In this document: in pieces, positions 1 through 6,244 of the stretch
Layout: each line of letters starts with the position of its first letter
How positions within the stretch are numbered: the stretch's first letter is position 1
DNA from: Legionellaceae bacterium
GTDB taxonomy: Bacteria > Pseudomonadota > Gammaproteobacteria > Legionellales > Legionellaceae
Assembly: GCA_023266075.1 (NCBI GenBank)
Contig: JAHFRX010000090.1
Location: 1 to 6,244, forward strand
DNA: 6,244 nt
Reading direction: 5' to 3'
Position numbers and translations under genes: made by a program
Notes under the pieces: generated by a model
Database searches by the model: none
Told to the model about the DNA's origin: nothing
Seen by the model: the letters and a program-made list of their open reading frames with translations, nothing else

Positions 1-612
1 TGAAAACTGTTGGCAAAATTTGATAATAATTTCATGATAAAACGTAAAATGTCGATATTTAGAGCGATTCCACCATCCAAGATATGGCGAAGGATAAATG
101 GGAGATGTGATCTGTTTAAGGTTAGGAGGAAGGCCTGTGGAGAGATCATGATTCAAAACGACAACATCAGGCGATAGCGTAAGCTCCTCAAATTTATCCA
201 ATGGGCTCACTAAAACGGTAAATCCTGCTTCAGTAAAACACGATGACAGTACGTGTAAACTATCAAGATAAAACGCATTTCGCGTATGATTTTCACTTAA
301 AATCAGTACAGAAGTAGCTTTAGGGGCCAATTGCGACATCGTAGATTGAATCGCTTCTATACAAAACAATCTCATCTCTTCTGTTAAATTATTAAACCCA
401 GCGGGGAAAATATTCGTATCAATGGGGACAATTTTGTCTCCTGAAATACGTAAATCAACGGATGTCGTCAAAAGTGCGGGGACCTCTTCCCAGCACTTTT
501 TAAACCAAGCTTCAATCTCTAGCGATTGCTTGAGTACGTCAAGCTCAAACGTGCGCAATGGCGCTTGATAAAGCGTTTTTAAACGCGGAAATTTAGGCAA
601 CTTATTTCGCAT
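1..612 (-). CDS. gshA: Glutamate-cysteine ligase, proteobacterial GshA type, 5' part (runs off the left edge)
   Basis: This is the N-terminal ~204 residues of a glutamate-cysteine ligase, which catalyses the first, ATP-dependent step of glutathione synthesis in the cytosol. I recognise the family by the block SVDLR (about residues 51-55), the block DTNIFPAGFNNL (65-76) and a later GWWNRSKYRHF stretch (179-189). These belong to the short proteobacterial GshA family first described in Acidithiobacillus, which is unrelated in sequence to E. coli GshA. The reading frame has no stop from base 1 to an in-frame TGA at 619-621. The start is uncertain. ATG at 610-612 is the only in-frame ATG after that stop, but its AAGG lies directly against the start codon. 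TTG at 598-600 has TAAGGA about 11 bases upstream and follows the stop of a small ORF by one base. The 3' part is outside the window, so intactness cannot be judged. Confidence 0.85.
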   Translation of the reverse strand, partial: MRNKLPKFPRLKTLYQAPLRTFELDVLKQSLEIEAWFKKCWEEVPALLTTSVDLRISGDKIVPIDTNIFPAGFNNLTEEMRLFCIEAIQSTMSQLAPKATSVLILSENHTRNAFYLDSLHVLSSCFTEAGFTVLVSPLDKFEELTLSPDVVVLNHDLSTGLPPNLKQITSPIYPSPYLGWWNRSKYRHFTFYHEIIIKFCQQFS

Positions 613-703
613 CCTTAGTCATTTTCTGAATAGAGCCCTTTTGAGAAAGTAAAATTGAGATGGGTCTTGTTGCTGGACATTGAGAAAACACAATCATCAT
701 CAT
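602..703 (-). CDS. Candidate small ORF / leader peptide upstream of gshA (33 aa)
   Basis: This 33-codon ORF starts with three consecutive ATG codons (MMMIVFSQCPATRP...) and ends in ...MTKDAK at a TAA at 602-604. A clear Shine-Dalgarno AGGA (710-713) sits six bases before the first ATG, which is better spaced than any site for gshA itself. The ORF overlaps the ATG candidate of gshA by 11 bases, and its stop lies one base before the TTG candidate. Ribosomes leaving it could therefore feed gshA. The hydrophobic middle and single Cys do not match any peptide I know. It could be a regulatory leader, a small coupled protein, or chance; an ORF of this length is easily random, so the ribosome binding site and overlap are the only support. 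Confidence 0.3.
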   Translation of the reverse strand: MMMIVFSQCPATRPISILLSQKGSIQKMTKDAK

Positions 704-818
704 CACGCTTCCTGAATCAATACACGCCCTACCCTCTAAGCAGCTTCTTCTCAATCACTTCAATACTAAGCTGCAATCCTATCATCAATCACCAAAGATA
801 CAGAAACATGGACTTTAG

Positions 819-842
819 CCAACATATTAACCAACATATCAA
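819..842. repeat. 12-base tandem repeat, two copies
   Basis: On the plus strand CCAACATATTAA (819-830) is followed directly by CCAACATATCAA (831-842), 11 of 12 bases identical. Read on the minus strand these are TTGATATGTTGG and TTAATATGTTGG. They lie about 25-50 bases downstream of the extended -10 candidate, so they would be in the early transcribed leader of gshA. They could be a protein-binding site or a slippage duplication; nothing else in the sequence decides between these. Confidence 0.5.
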
Positions 843-865
843 TCTTATATTATTCAGTTTTTATA

Positions 866-874
866 ATTATATCA
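866..874 (-). promoter_or_regulatory. Extended -10 promoter candidate for gshA
   Basis: Read on the minus strand this is TGATATAAT, a perfect match to the extended -10 form TGnTATAAT of sigma70 promoters. No convincing -35 hexamer lies 16-18 bases upstream, where the sequence is in the end of the preceding gene, as is usual for extended -10 promoters. Transcription would begin near 858-860 and give a leader of about 250 bases before gshA, containing the 12-base repeat and the small ORF. The surrounding DNA is very AT-rich, so a chance match is possible. Confidence 0.45.
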
Positions 875-893
875 CAAATAAGCATCAAGTATC

Positions 894-2399
894 TCACGGC
901 TTATGATGATGCTGGGATGGCTTCGAAGGCAAAACCACTTCCTTCGTTGCGGGTGATGGTTTCTCATCGTTTAATATAGTGCGAAATTTTTGTGTTTGTT
1001 TCACTGCTCTTTCATGATCCACGAGACGAACTGCCTCAAGAAAATTAACACGCGACATATCGGTTTTTACCAAAAAATGACCGAAAGATTTTTTTAAAAA
1101 AACAGAGGGGTCAGTACAAATCAATACGGTGTTCCTCGTCTTTTCGCTCAATTTATCAAGATAATGATTCATAACATCTGCGCTTTCTTTTAAAAAACTT
1201 TCTGTACTTAATTCGTTACGCTTATACTGTTCAGCCAATTGCAGCACTTTTCTAGATATTTTAGACATTTGTCTCAAATCATTCACGACAAATGATTTAC
1301 CTTGCCCATCAGGACCGTTTAAAGGATCAATCACACTCGTGATAGACTGTAAAATTCTCATAACATCTTGATGAACACCGTAAGGCCCCTCACTTTCAAT
1401 GCGCTCAAACTGATTCAATACATCGAAAAAATAACGATAGCGCGCCTGGCAACTCGTCAAATCTTGTTCCAGTATCAATTCTTCTTCCTTCATTTTTACG
1501 TCTTCTTCCGACGGGTCACTCGCCCAATCTTGCTCCAGTGTCGATTCTTCTTGCTTCATTTTTACGGCTTCTTCCAACAAAGCACGATAGGCCTCAACCA
1601 TTTCTTTAAAATCCTTTAACGAGATTGGACGTTCAGTTCTTATTATTTCTTCAAAATCACGCAGCAGGCTACTCAAACGTCTCAAACTGTCTTTTATTTT
1701 CTGAACAGTGGCTTTCTTACGCTGCATTTTTTCACGATTCACTTCGGTTGGATCTGCGGCCACTGCTTCAGAAAATTTAGCAAACGGGATGTCTGATTTT
1801 ACCCGAATATGATCTTGATGTTTTTCAAAAAAAACGGCATGCTCAACACGGTCCAATACCACTTTTTTTGCTTTTTTGCTTAATTTACCAAGATAATGAT
1901 TCATAATTCGCTGACTTTCCGCTAAAAAGTCCTCCGCATTTAACTGATGCAAATGATACCTTTCGGCACATCTCAACACAGCATCTATCATTTTATTCAA
2001 TCGCCTCAAATCATTACTGTCTGCTTTTAAACCTAAAGTTTTCAAAACAGACCACTTGTGTTGCACGTCTATTCCAGCTAAAGCATCACGATAGATCTCT
2101 ATCCCATTCAAAATCTTCAGCATATCCCTACGAATGGTGTTATACTCTAACACTTCAAACTCTCGCAACACGACAAGAAAATACTGTTCACGCGCTTGAT
2201 AAGGCACCAGATCTTGTTCCAATGCAGGATCGGCTTGTTTTATTTTTAAAGCTTCTTCTAATAAAACATGATAGGCATCAACAATTTTTTTCAAATCTTT
2301 TGATGAAATGAAGTGTCTAGTCTCCTTGCTAGACTCGAAATCACGATCTAAACCAGTCAAATCTGCCAAACGTCGCTCTATTTCTTGTTTTTTCATCAT
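894..2399 (-). CDS. Uncharacterised 501-aa protein with internally duplicated helical module
   Basis: I do not recognise this protein. It is lysine/glutamate-rich, looks mostly alpha-helical, and has no signal peptide, membrane segment or obvious catalytic motif, so it is probably cytosolic or exported by a leaderless route. It is built of two diverged copies of one module. Copy 1 is about residues 9-213 and copy 2 about 240-457, joined by a basic linker. Matching landmarks are RRL...RDFE, ISSKDLKKIVDAY with ISLKDFKEMVEAY, LLEEALKIKQ with LLEEAVKMKQ, NDLRRLNKM with NDLRQMSKI, IMNHYLGKLSKK with VMNHYLDKLSEK, and FSEAV with FLEAV. Copy 2 is longer because residues 279-322 hold two 22-residue units. 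The tail (about 458-501) is polar and Pro/Lys-rich and ends QHHHKP. Two adjacent ATGs (2394-2399) can start it and no strong Shine-Dalgarno is seen. It follows murE on the same strand after 133 bases. A secreted effector of an intracellular bacterium is possible but unproven. Confidence 0.85.
   Translation of the reverse strand: MMKKQEIERRLADLTGLDRDFESSKETRHFISSKDLKKIVDAYHVLLEEALKIKQADPALEQDLVPYQAREQYFLVVLREFEVLEYNTIRRDMLKILNGIEIYRDALAGIDVQHKWSVLKTLGLKADSNDLRRLNKMIDAVLRCAERYHLHQLNAEDFLAESQRIMNHYLGKLSKKAKKVVLDRVEHAVFFEKHQDHIRVKSDIPFAKFSEAVAADPTEVNREKMQRKKATVQKIKDSLRRLSSLLRDFEEIIRTERPISLKDFKEMVEAYRALLEEAVKMKQEESTLEQDWASDPSEEDVKMKEEELILEQDLTSCQARYRYFFDVLNQFERIESEGPYGVHQDVMRILQSITSVIDPLNGPDGQGKSFVVNDLRQMSKISRKVLQLAEQYKRNELSTESFLKESADVMNHYLDKLSEKTRNTVLICTDPSVFLKKSFGHFLVKTDMSRVNFLEAVRLVDHERAVKQTQKFRTILNDEKPSPATKEVVLPSKPSQHHHKP
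1029..1682 (-). repeat. Second copy of the internal ~200-residue module
   Basis: This stretch codes for residues 240-457 of the 501-aa protein and aligns along its whole length with the module encoded at 1761-2375. Conserved pairs include AYRALLEEAVKMKQ with AYHVLLEEALKIKQ and VMNHYLDKLSEK with IMNHYLGKLSKK. The copies are clearly homologous but well diverged, so the duplication is old. The boundaries are approximate, as they come from aligning by eye. Confidence 0.8.
1444..1575 (-). repeat. In-frame 66-base tandem duplication inside the orphan gene
   Basis: Two units of 66 bases lie side by side at about 1444-1509 and 1510-1575. Their last 50 bases (1460-1509 and 1526-1575) differ at only 5 positions by my count, while the first 16 bases are less alike. 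Each unit codes for 22 residues: VKMKQEESTLEQD and VKMKEEELILEQD open the two units. The period is a multiple of three, so the frame is kept. The equivalent site in the first module copy has a single unit (LKIKQADPALEQD). The duplication is thus younger than the whole-module duplication. Confidence 0.85.
1761..2375 (-). repeat. First copy of the internal ~200-residue module
   Basis: This stretch codes for residues 9-213 of the 501-aa protein, the N-terminal copy of the duplicated module. It lacks the 22-residue insertion that lengthens the other copy, so it probably keeps the ancestral layout: a helical N-part, a variable middle, then the NDLRRL and MNHYLGKLSKK blocks. Confidence 0.8.
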
Positions 2400-2426
2400 C
2401 GTTTACTTTAATCGTCCATACTCTTT

Positions 2427-2455
2427 AAATTAGACAATTTTTTATTATTTTTCAA
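2427..2455 (-). promoter_or_regulatory. Weak promoter candidate for the orphan gene
   Basis: On the minus strand TTGAAA (2450-2455) is followed after 17 bases by TAATTT (2427-2432), about 28 bases before the gene's ATG. The -35 is good but the -10 matches the consensus poorly, and the region is AT-rich. It is the best pair I see in the 133-base gap after murE, where no hairpin followed by a T run is visible. Read-through from murE is an equally fair explanation. Confidence 0.25.
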
Positions 2456-2532
2456 ATAACAGGTAACGCCCCTCCCATTGTAGATATACTTCTTCAACAT
2501 AAGAGGTCTAATCTCTAAGGAAATTAATAATA

Positions 2533-3975
2533 TTAGCTCGCGCCATAATACGCTGTCACAATGGCTTGATCAGAAAATGGATAGCGATGTTGTCCAATCT
2601 GCTGGTAATCTTCATGCCCTTTACCGGCAATGAGTACAATATCCTCTTGAGATGCCCTGTTGAGTACAGAAAGAATAGCCTCTTTTCTATCTAACACTCG
2701 CGTTACAGAAGCCTGTTGAAAAATACCCGCTTGAATCTCTTTTATAATCTCTGAAGGATCTTCTGTTCTTGGATTATCGCTGGTAATCACCATATGATCC
2801 GCATATCGACTCGCAACCTCTCCCATCACCGGTCGTTTTGTTTTATCACGATCGCCACCACACCCAAACACGACATAGAGTTTCTTTGTTTTCAATTGTT
2901 GCAGTGTCTTTAACGCCTTTTCCAACGCATCGGGTGTATGCGCATAATCCACAACCACACAAGGGTGCTCATGAACAATCTCCATTCTTCCTGGTGAAGC
3001 ATCTAACTCACACATTTTTGCCACAATATCTTTTATATCAAATCCTGCTGCAGCTAAAGCGGTCAATACAGCCAAGGCATTATACACATTAAAAGCACCA
3101 ATTAATTTCATCTGGATCAGATGCACGCCCCATGGAGAATGCAATTTGAATAGACTTCCATGTCGATGTAATTCTATCTCAGTTGCATAAACATCACTTT
3201 GATGACTCAAACCATACGTATATAAAGCACAGGTTGATGGTACATTTTTCTTCATCAGCTCAGCATATGCGTCATCTTGATTCACCACAGCATAAGAGAG
3301 CTCCGGTCGACTAAAAAGCCGTGACTTCGCCTCTGCATACGCTGTCATGGTCTGATGATAATCTAAATGGTCATGCGTTAAATTTGTAAAAATAGCGCCT
3401 TTAAATTTCACACCATTGACTCGACCTTGTATGAGTGCATGTGAAGAGACTTCCATACACATCGCTTTTGCACCCTCATTGTAGGCCTGGGCTAGAAATG
3501 ATTGTAATGAAATAGCATCAGGCGTTGTTTGCCCCATCGCCTCAATCGCGCCCACAGGGCCTACACCTAGGGTACCCATATAAACGGCGGGTTGTGTTAA
3601 GCGTGTATATGCTTGTGCTAATAAATAAGCAATGGTCGTCTTGCCATTGGTTCCTGTAACCCCAATCACGTCCATATGTTGAGAAGGATCATCAAAAAAT
3701 CGACTGGTAATTTCACCCCCCAGCTGCATCACTTCTGGTAATGGAAAACAATGTGGGTGATTAAGCGTAGGCCAATTCGACGGCTCATACAGGACGGCAG
3801 CAGCACCTTGATGCAATACAGCATCAATAAACGTTCGACCATCCGATATGCGCCCAGGATACGCTAAAAATAAATCCCCTGGTCTTATTTTACGACTATC
3901 TTGGGCAATTCCTGTAATGTCACAATCATCGTTGACGCATATCCAAGGCGCTAAAAGCGCGGAAAGCTTCATCAT
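2533..3975 (-). CDS. murE: UDP-MurNAc-L-Ala-D-Glu:meso-diaminopimelate ligase
   Basis: MurE adds meso-diaminopimelate to UDP-MurNAc-L-Ala-D-Glu with ATP in the cytosol, the third amino-acid step of the peptidoglycan stem. The 480-residue protein is complete and near the family's usual size (E. coli 495). Visible marks are an N-terminal UDP-binding part with DSRK (26-29), the ATP P-loop GVTGTNGKTT (105-114), TNLTHDHLDYH (197-207), the carbamylated lysine K217 in EAKSRLF, YAHTPDALE (344-352), GCGGDRDKTKRPVMG (371-385), the DNPR motif (400-403) and GKGHEDYQ (451-458). DNPR is the signature of diaminopimelate rather than lysine use. The first ATG overlaps the ftsI stop by four bases (ATGA). It is followed at once by a second ATG, so the start could be one codon later. 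The next gene is not murF, which usually follows in gammaproteobacteria. Confidence 0.98.
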   Translation of the reverse strand: MMKLSALLAPWICVNDDCDITGIAQDSRKIRPGDLFLAYPGRISDGRTFIDAVLHQGAAAVLYEPSNWPTLNHPHCFPLPEVMQLGGEITSRFFDDPSQHMDVIGVTGTNGKTTIAYLLAQAYTRLTQPAVYMGTLGVGPVGAIEAMGQTTPDAISLQSFLAQAYNEGAKAMCMEVSSHALIQGRVNGVKFKGAIFTNLTHDHLDYHQTMTAYAEAKSRLFSRPELSYAVVNQDDAYAELMKKNVPSTCALYTYGLSHQSDVYATEIELHRHGSLFKLHSPWGVHLIQMKLIGAFNVYNALAVLTALAAAGFDIKDIVAKMCELDASPGRMEIVHEHPCVVVDYAHTPDALEKALKTLQQLKTKKLYVVFGCGGDRDKTKRPVMGEVASRYADHMVITSDNPRTEDPSEIIKEIQAGIFQQASVTRVLDRKEAILSVLNRASQEDIVLIAGKGHEDYQQIGQHRYPFSDQAIVTAYYGAS

Positions 3976-5642
3976 GATGCACGCTCAGGTTGATCAGGCT
4001 CTACATCCAGTGTCCTCAATGCAGCCCCCATCACTTTAGCAAACAAAGGGGCTGCAACCTGACCTGCATAATACGCAGATAAACTGGGCTCATGAATCAC
4101 CACAGCCACAACGAGCCTCGGATGAGATACTGGTGCAATACCTACAAAGCTTGCAATGTATCGTCGCTCACTATAACCATTTTTTCCTGCAATACGCGCA
4201 GTACCTGTTTTACCCGCAACACGATAACCTGGAATTTTTGCGGGGACACCAGAGCCTTCATTCACTACAAATTCCAGCATACTGAGTACTTGATTAGAGA
4301 TTTCAGGTTTAATGACTTGCACACCTTCTTCATCAGCATCATAGCGCAGCAAACGAACCGGATAAAGTTTTCCTTGATTTGCAAAAATAGCATACATTTT
4401 AGCAAGTTGTAGCGTGGTAACCGACATTCCATAACCAAAACTGAGCGTTGCAAGTACAAATGGATTCGCATCTTTCACATTCACAATCGAACCTTCCGCT
4501 TCACCCGGGTAGCCACTCTCAGTACGTGAACTGACACCACAGCGGCGTAATAAATTAATCAATTGTTCAGGTGGACTACTTAATACCATTTTAGTCACAC
4601 CGACATTACTCGAATGTTGCAAAATACCACGCACGTCCAAAACACCGTAATTGTGAATATCACGCACCGTATGGCCATGAACAACCATCCAACTTGGATT
4701 TGTGTCAATGATAGAGTCTGGTTGATATAAGCCTGTATCTAAGGCACTCGCAATACTAAATGCCTTCATGACAGAGCCAGGCTCAAACGTATCGGTCATT
4801 GCTTTATTGCGATAACTGTCTTGACTATAACGGCCACGTGCATTTGGATTAAACGAGGGTAAATTGGCAAGTGCTAAAATCTCACCCGACTGTGTATCTA
4901 GCACCACAACGGATCCTGATTGCGCATTACTTTTATTCAAGGTTTCTTGTAGGGCATGATATGCAAAAAATTGAATGCGTCTATCAATACTTAAAGGTAG
5001 ATTCTTTCCAGGTTTAGGCTCTTGAATCACACCCAAATCATCAATTACACGACCTGTTCTGTCTTTTAAAACGCGTCTTTTCCCTGGTTCACCAAACAAC
5101 CAATTTTGATAAGCAAGCTCAAGGCCTTCGATACCGTCATCATCAATATTCGTAAAACCTAACAACTGAGCCATGCTATCTGCATCAGGATAATAGCGTT
5201 TGAATTCTTGTTGAAAATTAAGCCCCGGGATATGTAGCTTTTCAATTTTATGCGCTTCACTTGGCGTTAATTGCCGCTTTAAATAGACAAATCCGCGTTT
5301 GTTTACAGATTGCACATAAGAAGAAATATGCTTCGCTGGCATATGCAGTAATTTTGCTAATTGTTTCAGTTGTAGCGTATCAGGATGAAATAATTTTGGA
5401 TTAACCCAAAGCGATTGGACAGGTGTACTCACGGCAATAGACTCACCGTTTCTATCTAAAATCATCCCTCTAAATGCAGGGATATCAATGACACGGATAC
5501 TACGCGCATTCCCCTGACCTTGTAGAAAGCTTCGGTCTAAAATCGTCAAAACCACCATACGCCATGACAACGCCACAAAAACGACAAGAAAGAAAAGGCA
5601 AACTGCATAAAAACGCAGAACATGGTGGCTCTTTTTTTTCAT
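3972..5642 (-). CDS. ftsI: Septal peptidoglycan transpeptidase (penicillin-binding protein 3)
   Basis: FtsI is the class B penicillin-binding protein that cross-links septal peptidoglycan in the periplasm, working with FtsW and activated through FtsQLB/FtsN. The 556-residue protein has a short basic cytosolic end (MKKKSHHVLR), one membrane anchor at about 11-33, and the pedestal motif RGMILDRNG (58-66). Its transpeptidase domain carries all three catalytic motifs: S290-V-M-K293 with the acyl-enzyme serine, SSN at 344-346, and KTGT at 478-481. It is slightly shorter than E. coli FtsI (588). All key residues are intact, so it should be active and a beta-lactam target. Its start overlaps the ftsL stop by four bases and its stop overlaps the murE start by four. 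The Shine-Dalgarno is poor, which suits coupled translation from ftsL. Confidence 0.98.
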   Translation of the reverse strand: MKKKSHHVLRFYAVCLFFLVVFVALSWRMVVLTILDRSFLQGQGNARSIRVIDIPAFRGMILDRNGESIAVSTPVQSLWVNPKLFHPDTLQLKQLAKLLHMPAKHISSYVQSVNKRGFVYLKRQLTPSEAHKIEKLHIPGLNFQQEFKRYYPDADSMAQLLGFTNIDDDGIEGLELAYQNWLFGEPGKRRVLKDRTGRVIDDLGVIQEPKPGKNLPLSIDRRIQFFAYHALQETLNKSNAQSGSVVVLDTQSGEILALANLPSFNPNARGRYSQDSYRNKAMTDTFEPGSVMKAFSIASALDTGLYQPDSIIDTNPSWMVVHGHTVRDIHNYGVLDVRGILQHSSNVGVTKMVLSSPPEQLINLLRRCGVSSRTESGYPGEAEGSIVNVKDANPFVLATLSFGYGMSVTTLQLAKMYAIFANQGKLYPVRLLRYDADEEGVQVIKPEISNQVLSMLEFVVNEGSGVPAKIPGYRVAGKTGTARIAGKNGYSERRYIASFVGIAPVSHPRLVVAVVIHEPSLSAYYAGQVAAPLFAKVMGAALRTLDVEPDQPERAS

Positions 5643-5977
5643 TGTGCTCGCAATACAAAAGCTTGTTTATTCGCCGGTAATACCATATGCAATTTGTTTG
5701 TTGCAAGCTGCTCAACACGCGCAGGCGTTGAAAGACTTGCTTGCTCAAGTAACAATTGCCCCCATTGCAATTGTAACTGATGTGCTTGCTGTTCTGCTAA
5801 TTCTAATTTGCCGTAAGTGACACGATGTAAATTTGTAACATACACAGCAGTCAACGCACTCATCAACATCAAAATTACCAATATGGTCTGTAGATAGACT
5901 TGTTTTGAAACATGCATATTGATAAATCGTCCCTGAAAAATACTACTTTGATGAATCACTTTCGCTGCAGCATTCAT
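5639..5977 (-). CDS. ftsL: Cell division protein FtsL
   Basis: FtsL is a small bitopic inner-membrane protein that joins FtsB and FtsQ and helps activate FtsW/FtsI at the division site. The 112-residue protein has a short cytosolic N-end, one membrane span at about 28-48 (LQTILVILMLMSALTAVYV) and a periplasmic heptad-rich stretch (about 55-85). It ends with the conserved pattern RVEQLATNKLHM (87-98), which closely matches RVERIATEKLQM in E. coli FtsL. Length is close to the E. coli protein (121). The start ATG has AGGAG (5988-5992) ten bases upstream inside the rsmH end and overlaps the rsmH stop by four bases. A later Met at residue 21 is a less likely start. Position between rsmH and ftsI confirms the call. 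Confidence 0.95.
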   Translation of the reverse strand: MNAAAKVIHQSSIFQGRFINMHVSKQVYLQTILVILMLMSALTAVYVTNLHRVTYGKLELAEQQAHQLQLQWGQLLLEQASLSTPARVEQLATNKLHMVLPANKQAFVLRAQ

Positions 5978-6244
5978 GATAGTTTTTCTCCTATTCTAAG
6001 TACCGCACTCCGAGCACGTGGATTATGTTGCATTTCCACTTCACTTGGCTTAATGGCTTTCCCAATCCGTTTGAATGTCTGTAAACATGCATCGATGGTT
6101 ACAGGTAATCCTCGAGGTAACTCAATCCCTTGCTCTTCTATTTTCATAAATTGTTTCACCAGTCTATCTTCGAGCGAATGAAAACTAATCACTGCAAGAC
6201 GACCACCCTTTGCCAACACATTAACCGCAGCACGAAGCCCTACC
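5974..6244 (-). CDS. rsmH: 16S rRNA (cytosine1402-N4)-methyltransferase, C-terminal part
   Basis: This is the last ~90 residues of RsmH (MraW), the S-adenosylmethionine-dependent enzyme that makes N4-methylcytosine at 16S rRNA position 1402. The frame is open to the right edge, beginning VGLRAAVNVLAKGGRLAV. The diagnostic block ISFHSLEDRLVKQFM follows, and the end carries NPRARSAVLRIGEKLS, close to the E. coli NPRARSSVLRIAER. About two thirds of the protein (E. coli 313 residues) and its start lie outside the window. Its stop overlaps the ftsL start by four bases, as is typical at the head of the dcw cluster. Confidence 0.97.
   Translation of the reverse strand, partial: VGLRAAVNVLAKGGRLAVISFHSLEDRLVKQFMKIEEQGIELPRGLPVTIDACLQTFKRIGKAIKPSEVEMQHNPRARSAVLRIGEKLS

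Larger units (their letters stand above)
613..893. other. Intergenic spacer between the orphan gene and gshA
   Basis: This 281-base AT-rich stretch has no convincing protein gene apart from the small leader ORF. I see no tRNA, CRISPR or insertion-sequence end. No rho-independent terminator is evident after the orphan gene. The only longer inverted repeat I found is a 7-base GCAGCTT/AAGCTGC pair (740-746 and 768-774) with a 21-base loop and no T run. The 83-codon plus-strand frame through it is low in complexity and I treat it as chance. Confidence 0.6.

Noticed and set aside
740..774. GCAGCTT/AAGCTGC inverted repeat as a terminator
   Set aside because: Only a 7-base stem with a 21-base loop and no following T run on either strand.
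655..906. 83-codon plus-strand frame in the spacer before gshA
   Set aside because: Low-complexity composition, no ribosome binding site, runs against all neighbours and overlaps the orphan gene's end; most likely chance.
1368..1619. Plus-strand frame across the 66-base repeat
   Set aside because: Its Phe-rich sequence is the mirror of Lys/Glu codons of the orphan gene, so it is a shadow.
2400..2440. PmrA- or CpxR-like box upstream of the orphan gene, as found before some Legionella effector genes
   Set aside because: Only fragments such as GTAAA and CTAATTT are present, without the required second half-site at proper spacing.
2505..2525. Short AGAG/CTCT hairpin after murE as a terminator
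   Set aside because: The stem is about four bases and there is no T run on the minus strand.
4092..4412. 106-codon plus-strand frame opposite ftsI
   Set aside because: It lies wholly within the transpeptidase coding region of an intact, well conserved ftsI.

Overview
The window reads almost entirely on the minus strand and looks like an AT-rich gammaproteobacterium. From right to left it holds the 3' end of rsmH (mraW), then complete ftsL, ftsI (pbpB) and murE. This is the start of a division and cell-wall (dcw) cluster. After that come a large protein I do not recognise and the 5' part of a glutamate-cysteine ligase gene. The protein sequences resemble E. coli RsmH/FtsL/FtsI/MurE in both order and motif content. 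MurE carries the DNPR motif, which points to meso-diaminopimelate peptidoglycan. The GshA is the short proteobacterial type rather than the E. coli type. AT-richness together with a coiled, lysine/glutamate-rich orphan protein would suit a host-associated lineage such as Legionellales/Coxiellaceae. That placement is inference only.

Region 2533-6244: rsmH, ftsL, ftsI and murE each overlap the next gene by 4 bases (ATGA), so they are almost certainly one translationally coupled transcript read right to left. RsmH methylates 16S rRNA. FtsL is a bitopic divisome scaffold protein. FtsI is the septal transpeptidase. MurE adds diaminopimelate to UDP-MurNAc-dipeptide. No promoter is visible inside this block.

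Region 894-2532: where murF would normally follow murE, there is a 133-base gap and then a 501-residue unrecognised gene on the same strand. The protein is built from two diverged tandem copies of a roughly 200-residue, mostly helical module. The second copy contains a younger in-frame 66-base tandem duplication. It has no signal peptide or membrane segment.

Region 1-893: a 281-base spacer precedes gshA. It contains an extended -10 promoter candidate (TGATATAAT), a 12-base tandem repeat just downstream of it, and a 33-codon small ORF with a good ribosome binding site. The small ORF runs into the gshA start and may be a leader peptide coupled to gshA. The gshA gene then runs off the left edge after about 204 codons.
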